Shown here piece after piece: positions 8,991 to 18,703 of a stretch of DNA of 64,000 nucleotides. Every line of letters begins with the position of its first letter. The stretch's first letter is position 1. The position numbers and the translations under genes were made by a program. The notes beneath the pieces were generated by a model. It did not search any database and had not been told where the DNA came from. It saw nothing but the letters and a program-made list of their open reading frames with translations. The stretch covers positions 76,387 to 140,386 of the forward strand of contig NZ_JASKLR010000006.1 in NCBI RefSeq assembly GCF_030124325.1, given 5' to 3'. Source of the stretch: Sinorhizobium sp. 8-89 (lineage in GTDB: Bacteria > Pseudomonadota > Alphaproteobacteria > Rhizobiales > Rhizobiaceae).

Positions 8991-11359
8991 ACATGATGAG
9001 CAGTCTCGATCGCAAGCTCATCCGTGAACTGTGGAGACTGAAGGCGCAGGTTCTTGCGATCGCGCTGGTGATCGCGTCCGGTACCGCCCTGCTTATTATG
9101 GCGCTGACGACGATCGAGGCGCTCGAGGAGACGACCGCCGCCTATTACGAGCGGACGCGTTTTGCCGATGTGTTTGCCCAGGCAAAGCGCGCGCCCGAAA
9201 ATCTCCAGCGCGAAATCGCTGATATTCCAGGCGTCCGCCTCGCCGAGACGCGCATCGTCGAAGGCGCAATTCTCGACATGCCGGGTTTTGCGGAGCCGGT
9301 CGTCGCCCAGTTGCTCTCGCTACCGGAACGTGAGCCCCAGCTTCTGAACGCGTTGGTTATCAGGTCCGGACGCCTGGCCGACCCGACGCGGCCCGACGAG
9401 GTGGTCGTCAGCGAGCCTTTTGCCGAGGCTCACGAATTGAAGCCCGGCCATAATTTCGATGCGGTCTTGAGAGGGCGCAAACGCACGTTGCAGGTCGTTG
9501 GCACCGCGCTTAGCCCCGAATTCGTCTACGCGATTGCCCCCGGCGGCCTCATGCCTGACGACGAGCGTTTCGGCATCCTATGGATGGGACATGATGCGCT
9601 GACGGCCGCCTTCGACCTCAAGGCTTCCTTCAACAACGTCACCCTCAGTCTGCTGCCGGGCGCTGACGAAAAGGACGTTATCCGCCGGCTCGACGGCCTC
9701 TTGGCTCCCTTCGGCGGCATCGGTGCCTACGGTCGCGCCGACCAGACCTCGAACTGGTTCCTGGAGAGCGAAATCGCCCAACAGACGAACATGTCGCGGA
9801 TCATGCCGACCATCTTCCTGGCAGTCGCCGCCTTTCTGACCAACATGGTTATTGCTCGGTTGATCGAGACGGAACGCCGCGAAATCGGTCTGCTGAAGGC
9901 CTTCGGCTATGACAATTGGGCTATCGGCTGGCACTACGCCAAGATGGTCCTCGTCATCGGCACGATCGGTATTCTGATCGGCTCCCTGATCGGCGCCTGG
10001 CTCGGTCATTGGAACACGGAGCTCTACACCAAGTTCTATCGCTTTCCCTTCCTGCTCTACCGCCCCGGCCCGGCCGGCTTCGTGATCGCTGGCGCCATCA
10101 GCCTCGGTGCGGCGCTCGCCGGCAGCCTCGCCGCGGTTCGCCGCGCGGTCCGGCTGCCGCCGGCGGAGGCCATGCAGCCCCCTTCCCCGCCGATCTATCG
10201 ACGCACCTGGGCTTCGCGGACCGCGCTCGCCGGCGCCTTAGACGAGCCGTCACGCATGATCTTCCGGCGCATCATCCGATGGCCTTTGCGGGCCTTCCTC
10301 GCGAGCCTCGGCCTCGCCCTTTCGATCGCTGTGCTGATCATGGCCCTGCAATGGGTCGACGCCATCGATTCCCTTGCCGAGACGGCCTTCGAGCGTGGAC
10401 AGCACCAGGACGCGACGGTCGCGTTCAACGACCTGCAGCCGATCGATACCGTCGCAGACTTCGAGAATCTGCCCGGCGTCCTGGCGGCGGAGCCCTATCG
10501 CTATGTCTCGGCACGCATCAGGCATGCGCATCTCTCCGAGCGACAAGCCATCATAGGCGCCCCTCCCGGCGCCATTCTCAGCCCCGTCTTCGACGTCGAG
10601 CGCGGGCGCATCGAGGTTGCTCCCGGCGGGCTCATGGTCTCACGCAAGCTCGCCGAGCTTCTCGATGTGAATGCCGGCGACACCGTCGACGTCGAACTCC
10701 TGGAAGGGCGCCAGACGCGACTGAGCCTGCCAATAACGCAAGTCTTCGAAACGTATCTCGGCACGCCCGCCTATATGGACATGACCGCGCTCAACCGCGT
10801 GGCCGGCGATGGCCGCGTCGTGAGCGGCCTGCACATGCGCGTCGATGCTCCGAGCCGCGCGACGTTGCTGGCAAGGCTCAAAGACATCCCTAATATCGCC
10901 GCTGTGCTTTTCCGCCAGGCCGCGATCGATACGTTCTACGAGACGATGGGAGAAACGATCTTTATCTTCATCGGCTTCTTCGTCGCCTTCTCGATGACGC
11001 TTTCAGTCGGCGTCACCTACAATTCGATCCGCATCGCGCTGTCCGAACGGGCGCGCGAATTGGCGACGCTCCGCGTCCTCGGCTTCAGCCGCTGGGAGAT
11101 CTCTTACATCCTGCTTGGCGAAGTCGGCATACTGACATGGATCGCGATCCCGCTCGGCGCAATCATCGGTTATGGCCTTGCTTGGTACATGACGAGCGCC
11201 TTCGAGACGGAACTCTACCGCGTGCCGCTCATCTTGAGGGATGCAACCTACGGCAAGGCGGCGCTGATCGCACTCGCGGCCACGGTGGTCTGCGCCGCGG
11301 TCGTGCGTCGGCGGCTCGATCGTCTGGACCTGATCGCCGTGCTGAAGACAAGGGAGTAA
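8987..11359 (+). CDS. ABC transporter permease with two FtsX domains
   Basis: A 790-residue membrane protein. One transmembrane helix lies near residue 20, then a large periplasmic domain, three helices (about 275-385, including [16 protein letters not shown]), a further helix near 435, a second periplasmic domain and the last three helices ([16 protein letters not shown] and after). The two repeated E-R-E-x-x-x-L-R/K-x-x-G motifs are the FtsX coupling helices. Start GTG 8987 overlaps the ATPase stop; ATG 8993 is an alternative. It is translationally coupled to the ATPase. Confidence 0.9.
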
Positions 11360-11363
11360 GTCC

Positions 11364-12563
11364 GTGAACGTTGTGAAACGCAGGTTGGTGATCTGGGGCG
11401 GTCTCTTGGGCTTGCTCGTAGCCGGCATCGCCTTCGCATTGCGGCCGCAGCCGATCGCGGTCGACCTCGCCACGGCGGACAAGGGCTTGCTGCGCGTCAC
11501 CCTCGACGAGGAGGGCGAAACGCGCGTGCGCGACGTCTACACGGTTCATGCACCGTTGCGTGGCCAATTGCAGCGTATCACCGCCGAGGCCGGCGATTTC
11601 GTCGAGGCGGGAAAGACACAGCTCGCACAAATCGAGCCCGCTCCGCCAGCCTTCCTGGACGTGCGGATAGAGGCGGAGCTGCAGGCGGCCGTCGAGGCGG
11701 CGCGGGCCGCTCATAACCTCGCCGCGGCCGAACTCAACAAGGCCAAAGCCGACTTGACGTTTGCCGAGGGAGAGCGTGCTCGCGCCCGACTGCTGATCGA
11801 ACGCAGGACGATCTCTCAGCGCGCCCTCGAAGATGCCGAGCGTGTCCACAACGTCGCACAAGCCAATCTCGCTACCGCCGAAGCGGCGCTGAAAGTGCGA
11901 GAGCACGAGCTTCATCAGGCGCAATCGCGCCTCCTGTCGCGACAGGAGATCCGGAGTCTCCGTGACGACTGCGAATGCATGTCGGTAACCGCCCCGGTGA
12001 GCGGTGTGGTGCTGCAGATCATGCGCCGCAGTGAAGGGGTCGTGGAAGCGGGAACGCCGCTGCTCGATATCGGCGATCCTGCGGATCTGGAGATCGTTGC
12101 CAATTTCCTCTCGGAGGATGCGGTCCGGATCAAGCCCGACCAGAAGGCGATCATCACAGGCTGGGGTGGAGAGGAGCTCAACGCAGTTGTACGGCGCATC
12201 GAGCCCTTCGGACAAACCGAGGTGTCGGCGCTCGGGATCGAGGAACAGCGGGTAGACGTCGTGCTGGATTTTGCCGATCCGCCGGAACGTTGGCGTTCGC
12301 TGGGGCATGGTTATCGCGTCTACGTGCGGGTCATCCTGTTCGAAGGCGAAGTCCTGAACCTGCCGCTTGGCGCTCTGTTCCGGCAGGGCGAAGAATGGGC
12401 GGCCTTTGTCGCTGCAGAGGGACGGGCGCAATTGCGCCGCGTTGCCGTGGGCCAGCGAAACACGCTCTCCGTGGAAATCCAAGAAGGGCTCGGTCCTGGA
12501 GACAGAGTAATTCTGTACCCGAGCGACCGGGTCAAGGACGGGGTCGCTATCGTGGAGCGCTAG
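11364..12563 (+). CDS. Periplasmic adaptor (HlyD/membrane fusion protein)
   Basis: A 399-residue protein with an N-terminal membrane anchor (about residues 8-26), a lipoyl/barrel-sandwich half, a long alanine-rich coiled-coil hairpin (about 100-195), the second lipoyl half (SVTAPVSGVVLQ) and a beta-barrel. It starts at GTG 11364, 4 bp after the permease stop, so the three genes form one operon. It should link the inner-membrane exporter to the periplasm or an outer-membrane channel; no outer-membrane partner is encoded here. Confidence 0.9.
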   Translation: MNVVKRRLVIWGGLLGLLVAGIAFALRPQPIAVDLATADKGLLRVTLDEEGETRVRDVYTVHAPLRGQLQRITAEAGDFVEAGKTQLAQIEPAPPAFLDVRIEAELQAAVEAARAAHNLAAAELNKAKADLTFAEGERARARLLIERRTISQRALEDAERVHNVAQANLATAEAALKVREHELHQAQSRLLSRQEIRSLRDDCECMSVTAPVSGVVLQIMRRSEGVVEAGTPLLDIGDPADLEIVANFLSEDAVRIKPDQKAIITGWGGEELNAVVRRIEPFGQTEVSALGIEEQRVDVVLDFADPPERWRSLGHGYRVYVRVILFEGEVLNLPLGALFRQGEEWAAFVAAEGRAQLRRVAVGQRNTLSVEIQEGLGPGDRVILYPSDRVKDGVAIVER

Positions 12564-12638
12564 CCCGTGTGCGGCGCCGCGCGTCTTACCAGACGGCAAG
12601 GGACGCTGTAGCAGAAGGAAAGATGCAATAGCTTGCGC

Positions 12639-13970
12639 TTATTCGAGTTCCAGCCGGTACGCGGTACCGGCCCGCAGGATGTCGACGGAAGCGCTCTCTT
12701 GTGTGCTTTCCAGAACACTTCGGATCTGTTCGACTGAGGTGGGTGGCTGGCCGTTGATGGCCGTCAGATAATCGCCTGTTCTCAGCCCCATCGAATAGGC
12801 GTCGCTTCCCGATGCAACGTCGACGACGACCGCCCCCGCCGGCGCGCAAGCCGGCGAGCCATTGGCGGATGGAAACTCGACGACGACCGATTCCTGGCCC
12901 GAGTCCAGGTCGCGCCGAGCGGCCGCATCAGAAAGCATGACATTCACCTGCTGCAACTTTTCCCCCCGACGAACATCAAGCGTAATTCGCGTGTTCGGCG
13001 AAAGCAGGCTGATCGCATTCCTGAAAGCTGCGTCCGTCGGGAAGGTGCGGCCATCCAGTGCGACGATAATGTCGCCGAGGCGCACGCCTTGTCGTTCCGC
13101 CGGCGAATTGCAGACGAGCTCATTCACGACAAATTTTTGCGTCTCAGCGGCACTGCCAGGCCGAATATCGGCGGCGCCCGTGACCGAGAGGCCAAGCCAC
13201 CCACGCCTGTATTCGCCGTGGGCGATCAGCTCCCGCGCGATTTGCATGGCGATATCGGACGGAATCGCAAAGCCGATGCCGGTACTCGCTTCGTCTGGCG
13301 CAGGAATCCCGCGTGCAATGCCGATCAACTCGCCAGAGGCATTGACCAGCGCACCGCCTGAATTGCCTGGGTTAATGGCCGCATCGGTCTGGATGTAGTC
13401 CTGGTATTCATCGGCACCGAGGCCGGAACGGCCCAAACCGCTGATGATGCCAAAGGTCGCCGTTTGCGTCAGGCCCAAAGGACTGCCCACCGCAATGACA
13501 AAATCACCGACCTTCAGTTCGGATGAACGTCCCCATTTGACCGAGGAAAGGCTTGGTGCCTCGACCTTGACCACCGCGAGATCGGTCGGCGCATCCTCCC
13601 CAATCCTGTCGGCCTGGAATACCCTTCCGTCAGCAAGCTTCACGGACACATCGTCAGCGTCTGCAACAAGGTGACGGCTCGTGATGATGTAGCCGTTCTC
13701 GTGATCGATAATCACCCCCGATCCCGTCGTAGTCACACCAGTTTGCACAACAACCACATCGTCGGGAAGACCCAGGATTCTCCGCACATTCGGATCATCG
13801 AGCATGTCGGCTCTGAAAATCCCGCTGCTGGCTGTGCGGATACTGACGACCGCCGGTTGTACCCGCCGTAACACCGCGGACACGCCCGCTTCGATTTCGG
13901 TCGCTCCGGCGGCCCCACCCAAGCTGTTAAGTAGCGCGGCCAGGGCTAGAACGGTTGAGATCTTGAGCAT
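12639..13970 (-). CDS. HtrA/DegP-like periplasmic serine protease
   Basis: A 443-residue trypsin-like protease with a signal peptide (MLKISTVLALAALLNS...GAAGA). The triad is visible: His in TSRHLV, Asp in TDLAVV, Ser in GNSGGAL. Two PDZ domains follow (from about RRGWLGLSV and from VVVDVASGSDA). ATG 13970 is chosen because the signal peptide begins there; the frame is open further up but would bury it. A perfect FixK-like palindrome at 14027-14040 puts the transcript start near 13992, 22 bases before this ATG. Its role is envelope protein quality control. Confidence 0.93.
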   Translation of the reverse strand: MLKISTVLALAALLNSLGGAAGATEIEAGVSAVLRRVQPAVVSIRTASSGIFRADMLDDPNVRRILGLPDDVVVVQTGVTTTGSGVIIDHENGYIITSRHLVADADDVSVKLADGRVFQADRIGEDAPTDLAVVKVEAPSLSSVKWGRSSELKVGDFVIAVGSPLGLTQTATFGIISGLGRSGLGADEYQDYIQTDAAINPGNSGGALVNASGELIGIARGIPAPDEASTGIGFAIPSDIAMQIARELIAHGEYRRGWLGLSVTGAADIRPGSAAETQKFVVNELVCNSPAERQGVRLGDIIVALDGRTFPTDAAFRNAISLLSPNTRITLDVRRGEKLQQVNVMLSDAAARRDLDSGQESVVVEFPSANGSPACAPAGAVVVDVASGSDAYSMGLRTGDYLTAINGQPPTSVEQIRSVLESTQESASVDILRAGTAYRLELE

Positions 13971-14026
13971 TTTTGCGCTCCATGCAGCAATGCCCGAAAT
14001 TTCAGCCGAATTTGCCCGTCGATGCA

Positions 14027-14040
14027 TTGATGCGCATCAA
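14027..14040. promoter_or_regulatory. FixK/Fnr-type box upstream of the HtrA gene
   Basis: TTGATGCGCATCAA, a complete 14-bp palindrome identical to the classical TTGAT-N4-ATCAA consensus. Confidence 0.8.
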
Positions 14041-14255
14041 TTCGCGCGCTCGTCCGAGGAGGGCGAGAAAGATCCGACCGACAGGACGTTGACTGTTGCC
14101 GCGGCGAGGCGACGATAGAGTCGGTGCCGGCGTACGATCGGCCACCAGCCGTAGAGGAAGATTTCCAGCGTGCGCCAGTTAACCACCAGCCGAAGACCAC
14201 GACACGCGAGTGTGCTGCCGTTCCCGCGGCATCGCTGATCAATTGGTTGGCTCAC
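14037..14255 (-). CDS. Possible small basic protein (hypothetical)
   Basis: A 72-codon frame from GTG 14255 between the MBL-fold and HtrA genes. It contains LEIFLYGWWPIVRRH and RLYRRLAAA, which look like a short amphipathic Trp/Arg-rich segment rather than random translation. A GGGG stretch lies about 7 bases before the GTG. No family is recognised. It is weakly supported and its end overlaps the HtrA box. Confidence 0.3.
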   Translation of the reverse strand: MSQPIDQRCRGNGSTLACRGLRLVVNWRTLEIFLYGWWPIVRRHRLYRRLAAATVNVLSVGSFSPSSDERAN

Positions 14256-14302
14256 GTGGGTTTCCCCTCTGATCTTGCGTCACAACCCGAAGCACGCGCA
14301 TC

Positions 14303-15898
14303 TCATGCTTTTTCCTGCAGGGCACGTCGCAGCCGGCGGATTACGACTCGACGCGCCTTGTCGTCCGCGGCCTTGGCCAATTCATCCTGCAAATCGAGGA
14401 CGAGCGACTGGAAATCGTTGTGCCAATCGGTCCTTCCCGCGAGGATCGGATCGATCCGCGGCGGAGTCGTCGCTTCGGAAATCTCGACCGCTCCTTGCAG
14501 GCTCAGACGAAAAGCGCTGTCCAGGTTCGGTCTGATCAGGCGATCCTCGGATAGGACGGCCAGGAGGCGTTCCCTGAGCCCCTCAAGGGCCTCGTCCTCT
14601 CCGTGGACGAGAAAGACGCCAGCGCTGATCGGCTGCCGGGCCTGCACCCAGTCGGCAAGCTCACCGCCATCGGCATGACCGCTATAGATGTCCAACTTCC
14701 TGATCCGAGCGCGGACGCGGATATCGTCGCCCTGGATGCGCACCGTCGAGGCGCCGTCTTCGAGAAAGCGCCCGAGCGTGCCGTTCGCCTGATACCCGAC
14801 CAACAACACCGTCGCCTCGTCTCGCCAGAGCCAGTTCTTCAACCGGTGCCGAATGCGCCCCGCCTCGCACATTCCGCTCGCCGCGATGACGATGTGGAAA
14901 CCCCTGACCAAATCAATCGCCTTGGACTGCTCCGCCGTCTCGGTGAAGCGCACGTTCTTCGCCTCGATTGCCCTGACAAGAACATCGCCGTTCTCAAGCT
15001 CGCGCGCATGCCGGTGGAAGATCTCGCTCGCGCGTGTCGCCAAGGGAGAGTCGATGATGATAGGGCACTTGGGGACACCACCCGTTTCCATCAGATATAC
15101 CAGGTCTGTGAGCAGTTCCTGCGTGCGTTCCACCGCGAAAGAGGGGATGAGAAGAGCGCCGTTTGGATGCGCTGCGGTCAGCACCTCGGAGCGCAGGATG
15201 TGACGTCGAGCGGCATCGTCCGCTTCCTCGCGCTCGACATTGCCGTAGGTGCTCTCGCAAATGACATAGTTCCAGCCGCTCGGCGCTTTCGCATCGAATT
15301 GCAGGAGCTTGTAACGCGGACCGATATCGCCGGAAAACAACAGGCGCAACGGCGACGGTGCGGCATCGATCTCCATCTCGACGGAGGCCGATCCGAGCAG
15401 ATGTCCGGCATTCCAGAAACGGAAGCGAATTCCTTCGCCCGCCTTCTCCCAGGAGCCGAGGCGCACTTGCCGAAACAGGGTGATGGCGGCGGCGGCGTCG
15501 CGTGCGTTGTAAATCGGCGTCACGGTCTGACGGCCCCGGCGCAGGTTGCGGCGATTGAGCTGGTCGACTTCGCTCTCCTGAATGTGCGCAGAGTCCGGCA
15601 GCATGACGGAGCAGAGGTCTGTGGTCGCAGGCGTAGCGAAAATCGGGCCATCATAGCCAAGCCTGACAAGCTTCGGCAGCAGGCCCGAATGGTCGATATG
15701 CGCATGTGTGAGTATGACGGCGTCGATCTTCCTGGGGTCGAAGGGAAAGGGGCGGTAATTCAGTTCCTTCTCGGTCTTGGATCCTTGGAAAAGACCGCAG
15801 TCGACGAGGATCTTCGTGGCACCAAATTCGACGAGTTGGCAGGAGCCGGTAACGGTTCCCGCGGCACCATGAAAACGGATGATCGGTTCAATCGCCAC
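14303..15898 (-). CDS. MBL-fold exoribonuclease-type protein (beta-CASP/RMMBL)
   Basis: A 531-residue metallo-beta-lactamase-fold hydrolase of the CPSF73-like branch. The zinc motif reads LTHAHIDHSG, a beta-CASP insert follows, and the late motif YSGHADGGEL supplies the RMMBL histidine. Family members process or degrade RNA. Start GTG 15898 is preferred. It has GAGG 9 bases upstream, begins right before the conserved IRFHGAAGTVTGS block, and lies 27 bases after the transcript start predicted from the box at 15960-15973. The longer frame to 16015 would contain that box. The role under low oxygen is inferred from the promoter only. Confidence 0.88.
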   Translation of the reverse strand: MAIEPIIRFHGAAGTVTGSCQLVEFGATKILVDCGLFQGSKTEKELNYRPFPFDPRKIDAVILTHAHIDHSGLLPKLVRLGYDGPIFATPATTDLCSVMLPDSAHIQESEVDQLNRRNLRRGRQTVTPIYNARDAAAAITLFRQVRLGSWEKAGEGIRFRFWNAGHLLGSASVEMEIDAAPSPLRLLFSGDIGPRYKLLQFDAKAPSGWNYVICESTYGNVEREEADDAARRHILRSEVLTAAHPNGALLIPSFAVERTQELLTDLVYLMETGGVPKCPIIIDSPLATRASEIFHRHARELENGDVLVRAIEAKNVRFTETAEQSKAIDLVRGFHIVIAASGMCEAGRIRHRLKNWLWRDEATVLLVGYQANGTLGRFLEDGASTVRIQGDDIRVRARIRKLDIYSGHADGGELADWVQARQPISAGVFLVHGEDEALEGLRERLLAVLSEDRLIRPNLDSAFRLSLQGAVEISEATTPPRIDPILAGRTDWHNDFQSLVLDLQDELAKAADDKARRVVIRRLRRALQEKA

Positions 15899-15959
15899 AG
15901 CACGGACCTCATCGAAAGACGACAATATCGAAGCATGCACGCTTGCATCGGCGGGCGAC

Positions 15960-15973
15960 TTGATGCGGATCAA
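15960..15973. promoter_or_regulatory. FixK/Fnr-type box upstream of the MBL-fold gene
   Basis: TTGATGCGGATCAA. It lies in the gap between the OTC-like gene end (16045) and the preferred start at 15898. Confidence 0.75.
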
Positions 15974-16044
15974 AGATGCATACCGCCATGCGTCGGCATC
16001 AGGCCTGGGCGGCAAATGGAACGAAGTCCACTCAGTCCGGACGC

Positions 16045-17091
16045 CTACCGCATGTCAAAGGGCCACAGCGTCCTTTGCGCGTCTGACGAAGCGGTTTGCG
16101 GGTCCCCAATGGTCGCGACAAAAATCGCCTTGATGGCGTGCATGCGGTTTGCCGCCTGGTCGAAGACGACGGAAGCTTTCGACCCAAAGATTGAGTCGGT
16201 GACCTCCATGCAGTCGAGCCCGAACTGCTTCGCAATGCGCGCTCCAGCCTTTGTGCTCCGGTCGTGGAATGCGGGCAAGCAATGCATGAACTTGCAATGC
16301 GGGTTATCGGTTGCCTCCATGACGTTCGCCCTGACGGCGAATGGCGACAGCAGCCTGATGCGCTCAGCCCACCCGGCCTCGTGCTCTCCGAGCCAGGAAG
16401 CCGTGTAGACGAAATCTGCGCCCAATACCGCGGCGCCCACATGTTCCAGCACCGTGAACTTCCCACCATTCTTGCGCGCTTGCAGCGTCACGTGATCGAT
16501 GAAGGACGAAGCCGGCCAGAATATCGGCGGTGATGCGATGCGGAAGTCCATGCCGAGCTTGGCCGCCCCTAGGGCAAGCGATGCGGCGATGGGGCTGCGG
16601 CCGTTACCGAGGAAGGCGATGGCGATCTCGGACGGCGCCTTGTCGGCAAACTCTTGCATCGTCAGGAAATCCGCCAACGCCTGGATTGGATGAGATTCGT
16701 CGGTGCAGCCATTGTAAACCGGCACGTGCGCGTGTGCTGCGAGCTCCTCGACAGCGCTTTGGGCATGGCCGCAATATTCGATGGCATCGTAGATCCTTCC
16801 GAGCACTTGAGCCGTGTCCTCGATCGACCCCCATTGCCCCGCATGGCTCACCGGAAGCGTCAGTCTGACGATGCGCGCGCCTTGATCATAAGCCGCAACT
16901 TCGGATCCTAAGACGCTGACCGAGTCAGCTTCGACGCAGAGCGCAATATTCTTGCCCCTAAGACGGGGAGTTTCGTTGCCGTTTCGCCTCGCCACTTTCA
17001 GCTCGGCGGCGAGCTGCAACAGATGCCGGATTTCCTCCGGCGTGAACTCATCGAGCGTCAGCACGCTACGGCCGCGGAGACTGATGGACAC
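16045..17091 (-). CDS. Ornithine carbamoyltransferase-like protein lacking substrate motifs
   Basis: A 348-residue protein aligned over its whole length with ornithine carbamoyltransferase (EVAAYDQGA, HPIQALADFLTM, FMHCLPAFHD, FDQAANRMHA). The carbamoyl-phosphate STRTR motif is DSVSV (56-60). The next phosphate-binding arginine (YRG in E. coli) is Cys (IEYCG, 105-109). The ornithine-binding D-x-x-x-S-M-G loop is ASWLGE (231-236). The HPxQ and HCLP motifs remain. It is unlikely to make citrulline. The ATG 17091 has a weak G-rich ribosome site. A box at 17206-17219 serves it. The frame is intact, so a binding or regulatory role is likely. Confidence 0.8.
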   Translation of the reverse strand: MSISLRGRSVLTLDEFTPEEIRHLLQLAAELKVARRNGNETPRLRGKNIALCVEADSVSVLGSEVAAYDQGARIVRLTLPVSHAGQWGSIEDTAQVLGRIYDAIEYCGHAQSAVEELAAHAHVPVYNGCTDESHPIQALADFLTMQEFADKAPSEIAIAFLGNGRSPIAASLALGAAKLGMDFRIASPPIFWPASSFIDHVTLQARKNGGKFTVLEHVGAAVLGADFVYTASWLGEHEAGWAERIRLLSPFAVRANVMEATDNPHCKFMHCLPAFHDRSTKAGARIAKQFGLDCMEVTDSIFGSKASVVFDQAANRMHAIKAIFVATIGDPQTASSDAQRTLWPFDMR

Positions 17092-17205
17092 GACATGCCC
17101 CCATCGCTTTTTCTTCAGTGAACTGGAACGCGCCGAAATCGCAGCCGCACGGTAACGCTGCGTAATTCCTCGCGCTCACTGAACAACAGATCGGACTTGG
17201 CGGCT

Positions 17206-17219
17206 TTGACTCTCATCAA
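17206..17219. promoter_or_regulatory. FixK/Fnr-type box facing the OTC-like gene
   Basis: TTGACTCTCATCAA; predicted minus-strand transcript start near 17171, 80 bases before the ATG at 17091. Confidence 0.7.
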
Positions 17220-17240
17220 ATTCGTGCAGCCTCCGGCTCT

Positions 17241-17254
17241 TTGATGGACATCAA
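17241..17254. promoter_or_regulatory. FixK/Fnr-type box facing the GNAT-like gene
   Basis: TTGATGGACATCAA; predicted plus-strand start near 17289, which leaves a leader of about 175 bases. Confidence 0.7.
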
Positions 17255-17464
17255 TGACCGCGGCGGCCACTTCCTGGAAATTCGTCTGCAACGTCGGAAT
17301 GCGGCGAAAATGTATCGCCTCGCAGCATTGAATGACGTCTTGGCCAGGGCAAATTGCACACGGGCCTACGCCCTCGCCGATGCCACGCCTGAAGGCGCGC
17401 TTTGGTCAAACGCCGGACAGGGCTCAGAGGCGCCGGCGAGAAGCGTTTCAATTGGGGGAGCAAC

Positions 17465-17908
17465 ATGGCTGTCGCCTACTCCGTCGGTCCGATCAAACGC
17501 GAACAGGTCGACAAGTCCTATCGGTTGGTTGAGGCTGTCGGCTACCATCTCGATTTGCCGTCTTGGCGCGAGTATTGCGCAATTTCCTTCGCACGGAACT
17601 GGCCGGCGCCCTATGCCGAAGAAGTAATAACCGTAGAGAATCCACTCGGTTACATTGTCGGCCTCTGCATCATACGCCCAGCGCACGACAAGATCTACGG
17701 CCGAGTGCTCGACGTGCCGGTCTTCATCGTCATAAGCGCCGCGGATACGCGTGGCGCATCGAGTTCGCTCCTCGGCTACTTGACAGCGACCGCTCGCAAC
17801 AAACATTACGGCTTCATTCGGGTGTGGGGCCTCGAACCGGACGATTGGCCTGGATCGCCAGATGTATCGCGCGGAGAGGGCCGCGGAATTCTGATCCCCG
17901 TTCAATGA
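17465..17908 (+). CDS. Hypothetical protein, possible GNAT-like fold
   Basis: A 147-residue protein with no firm family assignment. The run RVLDVPVFIVISAADTRG followed by a helix (SSLLGYLTATARNKHYG) and IRVWGLEPDDW resembles the beta4-alpha3-beta5 core of GNAT acyltransferases, but the canonical acetyl-CoA loop (Q/RxxGxG/A) is not clear. ATG 17465 has TTGGGGGAG upstream. A FixK-like box lies 210 bp above. Acyltransferase function is an inference. Confidence 0.6.
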   Translation: MAVAYSVGPIKREQVDKSYRLVEAVGYHLDLPSWREYCAISFARNWPAPYAEEVITVENPLGYIVGLCIIRPAHDKIYGRVLDVPVFIVISAADTRGASSSLLGYLTATARNKHYGFIRVWGLEPDDWPGSPDVSRGEGRGILIPVQ

Positions 17909-17962
17909 GAAAAAGCTCGGCCCAAGGGTACGTTCAGCGTTGCGCACGGCAAATCGACGAAG

Positions 17963-18703
17963 CTAAGCTTCGTGCCGCGTGGTCCTTGCGCTGAAAACAT
18001 AGCCGACTCCTCTGACCGACTTAATAAGGGCCGGCTGGTTGGGATCACGCTCGATCTTTCTTCGCAAACGGGCGATCTGTGCGTCGATCGTTCGGTCGAA
18101 AGGTTCGAGATTACGGCCTCGTGTCAGATCCATAAGCAATTCGCGCTGCAAGACACGGCCAGCGTGCTTCACCAGTACGCAAAGCATGTCGAACTCGCCG
18201 GTCGTCAGCGGTATCTCTCGTCCGTCATCTGACAGCAATTGGCGACGACCGACATCGAGACGCAGCCCCTCGAAACGGTAGATTTCTGACTGAGGATCGC
18301 CGACGCTCGACAATGACCGAGGTTGCCGGCGACGAAGAACACCCCTGACGCGCGCCAGGACTTCCCGAAGATGGAAGGGTTTCGCGATGTAGTCGTCGGC
18401 ACCCACCTCCAGCCCGACAATCCGATCGACGACGTCGTTGCGACCAGTCAACATGATGATCGGTACGTCCGAGCGCGCGCGTATATCTCGCGCAAGCGTC
18501 AATCCGTCCTCGCCGGGCAGCACGAGGTCGAGCAGAATGATGTCGGCCGATTGTTTGTCGAGGCACTCACGCATCTCGCCCCCATCGCCGGCAAGACTGA
18601 CGCGGTACCCCTCTTCTTCGAAGTACCGCGACAGCATCTGCCGGATCCGCGAGTCGTCATCGACGACGAGAATGTGCTCGGGCAAGGTCGGTGCATGCGC
18701 CAT
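17963..18703 (-). CDS. OmpR-family two-component response regulator
   Basis: A 246-residue regulator. The receiver domain shows the acidic pair (VVDDD near 14-18), the phospho-acceptor Asp in ILLDLVLPGEDG, the Thr of MLTGR and the Lys of AKPFH. A winged-helix DNA-binding domain follows, ending with SVRGVGYVFS. It is divergent from the FixK-like regulator across about 140 bp. The hybrid kinase at 19616-21184 is the nearest candidate partner, though orphan pairing elsewhere is possible. Confidence 0.92.
   Translation of the reverse strand: MAHAPTLPEHILVVDDDSRIRQMLSRYFEEEGYRVSLAGDGGEMRECLDKQSADIILLDLVLPGEDGLTLARDIRARSDVPIIMLTGRNDVVDRIVGLEVGADDYIAKPFHLREVLARVRGVLRRRQPRSLSSVGDPQSEIYRFEGLRLDVGRRQLLSDDGREIPLTTGEFDMLCVLVKHAGRVLQRELLMDLTRGRNLEPFDRTIDAQIARLRRKIERDPNQPALIKSVRGVGYVFSARTTRHEA

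Larger units (their letters stand above)
17092..17464. other. 373-bp divergent regulatory region
   Basis: It lies between the OTC-like gene and the GNAT-like gene and contains two FixK-like boxes, 35 bp apart. Open frames within it look like chance. Confidence 0.5.

Noticed and set aside
11229-12599. 456-codon minus-strand frame opposite the membrane fusion gene
   Set aside because: The plus-strand adaptor is clear and operon-linked; the antisense translation has no domain.
14603-16408. 601-codon plus-strand frame opposite the MBL-fold and OTC-like genes
   Set aside because: It covers two well-supported genes on the other strand and has no recognisable motifs.
17241-17627. 128-codon frame beginning in the box before the GNAT-like gene
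   Set aside because: It overlaps the next gene in another frame and starts within a binding site.
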